The notes under the pieces are model-generated. The model did not search any database. It was given only the letters and a program-made list of their open reading frames with translations, and was not told where the DNA came from. Made by a program: the position numbers and the translations under genes. DNA of 44,110 nt from contig CALEIY010000147.1 of NCBI GenBank assembly GCA_937898665.1, positions 1-44,110 of the forward strand, given 5' to 3'. Shown in pieces: positions 39,546 through 44,110 of this stretch; positions within the stretch are counted from its first letter, which is position 1, and each line of letters opens with the position of its first letter. Source of the stretch: Candidatus Bathyarchaeota archaeon (GTDB taxonomy: Archaea > Thermoproteota > Bathyarchaeia > TCS64 > B23).

Positions 39546-40715
39546 ATGAAGGTGGCGGTTGTCGGGGCAGGTCTCATGGGGCCAGCTATAGCCCTTGAAT
39601 GCCTGGAGAGCGGGGAGGTGGAGGAGGTTCTCCTTATCGACATCGATGAGGGGAGGCTTAAAGAGGCGTGGGAGAAGCTTGGCAGGCCTAAGAGGTTGAA
39701 GACCAAGGTTCAGGACGTCACCGATCGCGAGGGTTTCGTTGAAACCATTAAGGGATATGATGCCCTTGGAATAGCCCTACTGAGATGGCTTAACGTCGAC
39801 GCTACCTGGGGGGCGATCGAGGCTGGGGTTCACGCCGTAGACCTATCCGCACCCCCAGAGGAGGACTGGGCCAAGATCGATGAGGCAGCCAAGAAGGCTG
39901 GAGTCACCATCATACCTGGCTGCGGCGTCGAACCTGGATTGACCGACATTCTGGCAGCCCACGGCATGGATCAACTGGATAGGGTTGAGAGCGTCGACAT
40001 ATACTGCGGAGGTATACCGAAGCATCCTGAGCCTCCGTTTAAGTATAAGATCGTCTTCGGAGGCCGCTACCTGCCGCTTAGGCCTGGGATGGTGAAGGTC
40101 ATCGAGGACGGCGAGGAGAGATATGTGAAGAGATACACAGTTGCGGAGCCTATAACCTTCGAGGGGATCGAGGAGGAGCTTGAGACCTTCTACGACGGCT
40201 TCCCAGAGGTCCTATACGATGTGGAGAAGTTTAGGGAGGTTAAGCACTGCGCCGAGAAGACGGTGAGATATAAGGGCTACTGCAACTGGGTTAACTTCCT
40301 AGACTGGTGTGGACTGCTGAGCAGGGAGCCCATAGAGTTTGAGGGGCGGAGCATCATACCCTTCGAGGTCTTCAGCAGGATCATCTATCCGAAGGTGAAG
40401 ATGGAGGAGACTGATCGAGATATAACGGTTCTGAGGGTCATCGTCAAGGGCGTGAAGGATGGCGTTGAGACCACTTATACCTATGATATGGTCGATCACT
40501 ACGATGAGGAGAGGCATGTAACCTCCATGGCTAAGACAACCGGCTATACGGCCGCCATCGTCATGAGGATGATCGCGAGAGGCGAGATAACCGAGCGAGG
40601 CCTGGTGACGACGGTTAGGGCCATCAGGGGTGAACGATTCGAGAGGTTGATGAGAGACCTCGCCAGGATGGGCGTGGAGATAAGGGAGATCATCACAACC
40701 AGTAGGCCCCTATAA
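39546..40715 (+). CDS. Saccharopine dehydrogenase-like NAD(P)-dependent oxidoreductase
   Basis: The N-terminal Rossmann motif is MKVAVVGAGLMGPAIALECL, with LIDIDEGRLKEAWEKL and DALGIALLRWLNVDATWGAIEAGVHAVDLS. IIPGCGVEPGLTDILAAHG is characteristic of saccharopine dehydrogenase/lysine dehydrogenase relatives. The C-terminal domain ends with TYDMVDHYDEERHVTSMAKTTGYTAAIVMRMIARGEI. The reaction (lysine, saccharopine or another amino acid) is not decidable. The frame extends upstream to 39465, but the ATG at 39546 gives the family start and follows a TTTATAG box by about 33 bases. No lysine-pathway neighbours are visible. Confidence 0.83.
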   Translation: MKVAVVGAGLMGPAIALECLESGEVEEVLLIDIDEGRLKEAWEKLGRPKRLKTKVQDVTDREGFVETIKGYDALGIALLRWLNVDATWGAIEAGVHAVDLSAPPEEDWAKIDEAAKKAGVTIIPGCGVEPGLTDILAAHGMDQLDRVESVDIYCGGIPKHPEPPFKYKIVFGGRYLPLRPGMVKVIEDGEERYVKRYTVAEPITFEGIEEELETFYDGFPEVLYDVEKFREVKHCAEKTVRYKGYCNWVNFLDWCGLLSREPIEFEGRSIIPFEVFSRIIYPKVKMEETDRDITVLRVIVKGVKDGVETTYTYDMVDHYDEERHVTSMAKTTGYTAAIVMRMIARGEITERGLVTTVRAIRGERFERLMRDLARMGVEIREIITTSRPL

Positions 40716-40773
40716 CCTCCCTCTTTTCCCTCGCAACCTATAAGATTAAAACCTGATTGAGTGGAGAATCATC

Positions 40774-41565
40774 TTGATCGACATGTCGGATTTCTGGCCT
40801 GAGGGTTATAGGTGCGCCATCTTCCTCTCCTTCGACTATGACTCCTCCAGCGCTGAGATGTGGAAGACGCCTCATGACCTCGTCGCCCAGAGCAGGGGGA
40901 GATTCGCCCCAAAGGTGGCTATACCGAGGCTCCTCGACCTCCTCGACAGACTCGGAATAAAGGCCACCTTCTTCACCCCAGGTTGGACCGTCGATCACTA
41001 TCCCGATTCGGTGGAGGAGATCATAAGCCGTGGACACGAGGTCGCAGGGCATGGATACATCCATGAACGGATGAATGAGCTCTCAGCCGAGGGGGAGGAG
41101 GGTGTCTTCAACAGGATGATGGAGGCCTTCGAGCGGATCGGCGTCAAACCCGTCGGGTATAGGGCACCCTACTGGATAGTCACCACCAGAACCCTCAACC
41201 ATCTCCGACGATTAGGCTTCAAATACTCCAGCAACTTCATGGACGACGATATGCCCTACATCCTCGACGAGGAACATGGCATCGTGGAGCTTCCCGTCGA
41301 GTGGATGCTCGACGATTGGCCCCAATTCGAGCTCCAGAGGAAGGCGCCTGATGAGGTTTACCGGCTTTGGAAACCAGAGCTTGAAGGCATCTATGAGTTG
41401 GGGAGATACGCAGCTCTAACCTGCCATCCACAGTGCATAGGGCGTATATCGAGGCTTAAGATGCTGGAGAAGCTCCTAAGGGAGTTCCTGGATAGAGGCG
41501 ACGTCTGGTTCCCAACTGGCCGTGAGCTATCCGACTGGGTTAGGAGGAGGCTAGCCTCCTCTTAA
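40774..41565 (+). CDS. Polysaccharide deacetylase (NodB/PuuE-like)
   Basis: The NodB metal triad is present: D23 in SFDYDSSS, then H93 and H97 in EVAGHGYIHERMNEL. KATFFTPGWTVDHYPDSVEEIISRGHEVAGHG is typical, as are YRAPYW near residue 130 and the C-terminal LTCHPQCIGRISRL. The 263-residue single-domain form without a signal peptide resembles cytoplasmic PuuE/PgdA-type members that act on allantoin-like or cyclic amide substrates rather than cell-wall polymers. The TTG at 40774 lies about 26 bases after an ATTAAAAC stretch; the ATG at 40783 is possible. The end overlaps the convergent sir2 by 26 bases. Confidence 0.87.
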   Translation: MIDMSDFWPEGYRCAIFLSFDYDSSSAEMWKTPHDLVAQSRGRFAPKVAIPRLLDLLDRLGIKATFFTPGWTVDHYPDSVEEIISRGHEVAGHGYIHERMNELSAEGEEGVFNRMMEAFERIGVKPVGYRAPYWIVTTRTLNHLRRLGFKYSSNFMDDDMPYILDEEHGIVELPVEWMLDDWPQFELQRKAPDEVYRLWKPELEGIYELGRYAALTCHPQCIGRISRLKMLEKLLREFLDRGDVWFPTGRELSDWVRRRLASS

Positions 41566-42316
41566 CCTCCTCCACCAATCTTGGAAGAGCCTTACCCGAG
41601 GGCGCCCTGATGATGACGTCGCAGAGGTAGCTCAGCTCCGTCTCATTTGGATTCACCTCTATGAGGACTCCGCCGTTCCTCTTCACTATCAGCGGTAGAC
41701 CAGCGGCTGGATAGACGACAGCTGAGGTTCCTATGACGAGCATACAGTCCGATCTCTCAGCCTCCTCAAGGCATCGATTGAGGACGTCTCTCGGTATGGG
41801 TTCACCGAACATCACGGTGTCGCTCTTAACAAGGCCTCCACAGTTGGGACATCGGGGTGGAAGCTCCGAGAGGTCGAAGCCCTCCAGGGGAAATCTTGAG
41901 AGACAGTTTAGGCATCGAAGCTTGTAGATGTTTCCATGAATCTCCAAGACGTTTCGGCTTCCAGCCTTATTGTGGAGGTCGTCGATGTTCTGGGTTATCA
42001 ACGCCTTCAATATGCCGAGCCTCTCCAGCTCTGCGAGGGCGTAATGCCCTGGATTCGGCTTGGCCTTGAAGATGGTCTGCGTCAGCTCCCCCGTCTCCAG
42101 CCTTCTAATCCGCTCCTCCCACCACTTCTTCGGGTCGGCGAGGAAGCGTTGATATCCATCCATGGGAGGCTCCCCGAATCTCGTCCATAGGCCTCCAGGA
42201 CCTCTGAAGGGTGGGATCCCACTCTCCACGGAGACTCCAGCTCCAGTTAGGGCTGTGACATAACTGGAAGATAGGATCAGCTCAGCAGCCCTCTCAACGG
42301 CTCGCTCCCAATCCAT
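41540..42316 (-). CDS. Sir2-family NAD-dependent protein deacylase
   Basis: Sirtuins remove acyl groups from lysines with NAD. Motifs are TALTGAGVSVESGIPPFRG, TQNIDDLHNKAGS (N110, D112), the catalytic H127 in EIHGNIYKLRC, and the zinc cysteines C135, C138, C156 and C159. VIGTSAVVYPAAGLPLI and EVNPNETELS complete the Rossmann fold. Length is 258 residues, like other archaeal Sir2. In archaea known targets include chromatin protein Alba and acetyl-CoA synthetases; the latter would fit this metabolism. A GATAAAAG box at 42341-42348 is 28 bases from the ATG, so the gene looks leaderless and independent of etfAB. Confidence 0.94.
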   Translation of the reverse strand: MDWERAVERAAELILSSSYVTALTGAGVSVESGIPPFRGPGGLWTRFGEPPMDGYQRFLADPKKWWEERIRRLETGELTQTIFKAKPNPGHYALAELERLGILKALITQNIDDLHNKAGSRNVLEIHGNIYKLRCLNCLSRFPLEGFDLSELPPRCPNCGGLVKSDTVMFGEPIPRDVLNRCLEEAERSDCMLVIGTSAVVYPAAGLPLIVKRNGGVLIEVNPNETELSYLCDVIIRAPSGKALPRLVEEVKRRLASS

Positions 42317-42356
42317 CTCATGGAAAGAAGTATAGGTGGTGATAAAAGTGTGGATT

Positions 42357-43301
42357 CTACTTCTTCAGCCTCTCCCTCAGCGCCTTCGTCAGCGCCGGTA
42401 ACACCTCATATAGGTCTCCGACGATGCCGTAGTCGGCGAGGTTGAAGATGTTGGCGTTCTCATCGCTGTTTATCGCGACGATGATGCCGCAGTCTCTGAT
42501 GCCTGCGGCGTGGTGAACTGTTCCGGAGATGCCGACGGCGATGTAGAGCTTGGGCCTCACCTTATGGCCGCTTATGCCGATCCACTCCTTCATCCATCCA
42601 TAGTCGGCTGCGATGGGCCTGGTGCCTCCGATCTTGGCTCCGAGAACCTCGGCGAGCTCCTCCAGCAGCTTCAAGTCCTCCTTCTTCTTGAAGCCCCTGC
42701 CCGCTGCGACTATGACCTCAGCCTCCTCCAGGCCTACCTCCTCTCGAACCTTCCCACGACGCTCCACAACCTCAGCCTTAGGCTTCTCTGGTTCAACCTC
42801 CAGCTTTAACACCTCCCCCTTCCTCTCCGCCGGTTCAGGCCTCTTGAAGACCCTAGGGGGAACTGTGGCGATGTGCGGCGTCTTCAGGCTTGCCACCCTT
42901 GCTATGGCTGAGCCTCCATAGGTGAGCCTCTCAGCTATGAGCCTTCCATCCTCCAGCTTTAGGCTTAGACACTCGGTTAGGAGGCCGACTCCGAGGGATG
43001 CTGCGAGGCTTGCGGCCAGCTCCTTCCCCCTCTTCGTAGCCCCGATGAGGATGACGCTCGGCGACGCCTCCTCAACAGCCTTCAGTAGAACGCTCCTATA
43101 GGGTTCGAGACTCCACTCCCCCAGGAGTGGATGCTCCGCGACGTAGACCAGGTCGGCTCCATACCTGATGAGCTCCTCAGGGTTTCCATCTCCAATTTGG
43201 AGAGCTGCGAGCTTCGAATCCATGGCGTCGGCCAACTCGCGACCTTTACCCAGGAGCTCCAGCCTCAGACCAGGCTCCTCGGAGTAGATGAGGACGCTCA
43301 T
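42357..43301 (-). CDS. etfA: Electron transfer flavoprotein alpha subunit
   Basis: EtfA holds the FAD that accepts electrons from acyl-CoA dehydrogenases or related flavoenzymes. The C-terminal FAD-binding domain is clear: VIVAAGRGFKKKEDLKLLEELAEVLGA, the SGHKVRPKLYIAVGISGTVHHAAGI loop, and CGIIVAINSDENANIFNLADYGIVGD. The N-terminal domain spans about 1-170, joined by a charged linker (ERKGEVLKLEVEPEKPKAEVVERRGKV). Length is 314 residues. Only 3 bases separate it from the etfB stop. Whether this is a bifurcating ETF cannot be settled here, since any fixC/fixX-like genes would lie beyond the window. Confidence 0.95.
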   Translation of the reverse strand: MSVLIYSEEPGLRLELLGKGRELADAMDSKLAALQIGDGNPEELIRYGADLVYVAEHPLLGEWSLEPYRSVLLKAVEEASPSVILIGATKRGKELAASLAASLGVGLLTECLSLKLEDGRLIAERLTYGGSAIARVASLKTPHIATVPPRVFKRPEPAERKGEVLKLEVEPEKPKAEVVERRGKVREEVGLEEAEVIVAAGRGFKKKEDLKLLEELAEVLGAKIGGTRPIAADYGWMKEWIGISGHKVRPKLYIAVGISGTVHHAAGIRDCGIIVAINSDENANIFNLADYGIVGDLYEVLPALTKALRERLKK

Positions 43302-43304
43302 CGC

Positions 43305-44096
43305 TTACACCCCCAGAACACCCTCATCGATGAGGGCTTCAACGAGTCTCTCCACCTTCTCCTCGACGGTTTCGCCTTCGATGATCTTCCTCTTCCTCTC
43401 CACTAGTGGGGCCTCCACGTCGAGGATCTCCACAGCCCTCTCAGCCTTCAGGGCGTCGGGGTCAACCCCTATCGCTGAGGCATCCCACACCGTCGTGGGC
43501 TTCCTCTTCGCCCTCATGATACTCATCAACGTCGGAATCCTCGGCTCGTTGATCTCCCTGACAACCGAGACGACAGCTGGGAGCTCCACCTCCACCACCT
43601 CATCGACATCCTCCAAGTCTCGGATGGCTCTCAGCCTCTTGTCATCTATAAGCTCCAGCTCCCTCGCATAGGAGATCATCGGCAGTCCGAGGAGCTCTGC
43701 AACCCTTGGGCCAACCTGGGCTGAGAGGGAGTCGAGGCTCATCTCACCGCAGAGTATGAGGCTGTAATCCCCAATCTTTTCGATGGCCGCGGCCAGAACC
43801 TTGGATGTTCCATAGGCGTCGAGGCCTCTAAGATTCTCATCGTCGACGATGTAGGCGGCATCAGCCCCCATAGCTAAGGCCTCCAACATGACGGTCTTCG
43901 TCTCAGGGCCTCCCAGTGATAGGGCTAAGACCTCACCCCCATGCTTCTCCTTCAACCTGATCGCCGCCTCCAAAGCCCTCTTATCCAGCTCGCTGATGAC
44001 ATGCTTCACGCCCTCGGTGAGAGGCTTCCTCGTTGAGGGATCAAACCTCAGCTCATCGAGGTCTACGATGTCCTTTAGCAACACTATTATCCTCAA
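43305..44096 (-). CDS. etfB: Electron transfer flavoprotein beta subunit
   Basis: EtfB binds AMP, or a second FAD in bifurcating forms, and completes the ETF heterodimer. Signatures are MRIIVLLKDIVDLDELRFDP, SELDKRALEAAIRLKEKHGGEVLALSLGG, EALAMGADAAYIVDDENLRGLDAYGTSKVLAAAI, ILCGEMSLDSLSAQVGPRVAELLGLP and the C-terminal helix EEKVERLVEALIDEGVLG. Length is 263 residues, close to the usual size. The start is a TTG at 44096 with GGAGGTGA just upstream, so it may be coupled to a gene beyond the window. It forms an operon with etfA and probably serves the acyl-CoA dehydrogenase at 38216-39445. Confidence 0.94.
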   Translation of the reverse strand: MRIIVLLKDIVDLDELRFDPSTRKPLTEGVKHVISELDKRALEAAIRLKEKHGGEVLALSLGGPETKTVMLEALAMGADAAYIVDDENLRGLDAYGTSKVLAAAIEKIGDYSLILCGEMSLDSLSAQVGPRVAELLGLPMISYARELELIDDKRLRAIRDLEDVDEVVEVELPAVVSVVREINEPRIPTLMSIMRAKRKPTTVWDASAIGVDPDALKAERAVEILDVEAPLVERKRKIIEGETVEEKVERLVEALIDEGVLGV

Positions 44097-44110
44097 GCCC
44101 TCACCTCCCC

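Overview
The window is archaeal chromosomal DNA, GC-rich and gene-dense, with no rRNA, tRNA, CRISPR array or intact mobile element that I can see. The evidence for an archaeon is gene content (archaeal five-subunit CODH/ACS, F420-dependent methylene-H4MPT dehydrogenase, RIO2 kinase, LSm protein, NucS, tetraether lipid synthase, fused ADP-forming acyl-CoA synthetase) together with TATA boxes about 27 nt upstream of many start codons, many TTG/GTG starts, and apparently leaderless genes. The mix of CODH/ACS, F420/H4MPT enzymes, ETF and acyl-CoA dehydrogenase without visible methanogenesis genes suggests an acetogenic or organic-acid-using lineage such as Bathyarchaeia or another TACK group. That lineage is inference from gene content only.

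Region 1 (1-11.8 kb) is a C1 and acetyl-CoA island. The CODH/ACS operon cdhA(partial)-cdhB-cdhC-cdhD-cdhE runs on the + strand. Facing it is a two-gene operon of a corrinoid protein and a DUF166 protein with an added winged helix. Next come two CooC-type nickel-insertion ATPases, a CofE-like ligase, F420-dependent Mtd, and a convergent FrhB-family F420 oxidoreductase. Together they can interconvert acetyl-CoA, CO and a methyl-pterin, with F420 as an electron carrier.

Region 2 (11.8-26.7 kb) begins with an ADP-forming acyl-CoA synthetase that can conserve acetyl-CoA as ATP plus acetate, followed by a Pta-N-like P-loop/DRTGG protein. It continues with an archaeal nucleotidyltransferase divergent from a CitG-like protein, RIO2, a threonine synthase fused to a PadR-like domain, an OB-fold/HD pair, UbiX, an Asp/Glu-racemase-fold protein, LSm, a SAM methyltransferase, IlvD, a Tes-type radical SAM enzyme and a TrmB regulator.

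Region 3 (26.7-34.3 kb) holds a winged-helix regulator, a 2-hydroxyacid dehydrogenase/LarA-like pair, the threonine-to-glycine pair Tdh/Kbl (which also yields acetyl-CoA), NucS with an MBL-fold hydrolase, and a palindrome-rich 251-nt intergenic region. That region carries one copy of a 37-nt repeat whose other copy lies at the 3' end of the winged-helix gene. Region 4 (34.3-44.1 kb) has small zinc proteins, topoisomerase IA, an MFS transporter, an acyl-CoA dehydrogenase, a saccharopine-dehydrogenase-like enzyme, a polysaccharide deacetylase, Sir2 and ETF alpha/beta. The ETF is the natural electron acceptor for the acyl-CoA dehydrogenase.

Two layout patterns recur. Several divergent pairs share one TATA-like box lying midway between the two start codons. 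Most convergent pairs overlap at their 3' ends, often through a shared CTAA or CTAG double stop.
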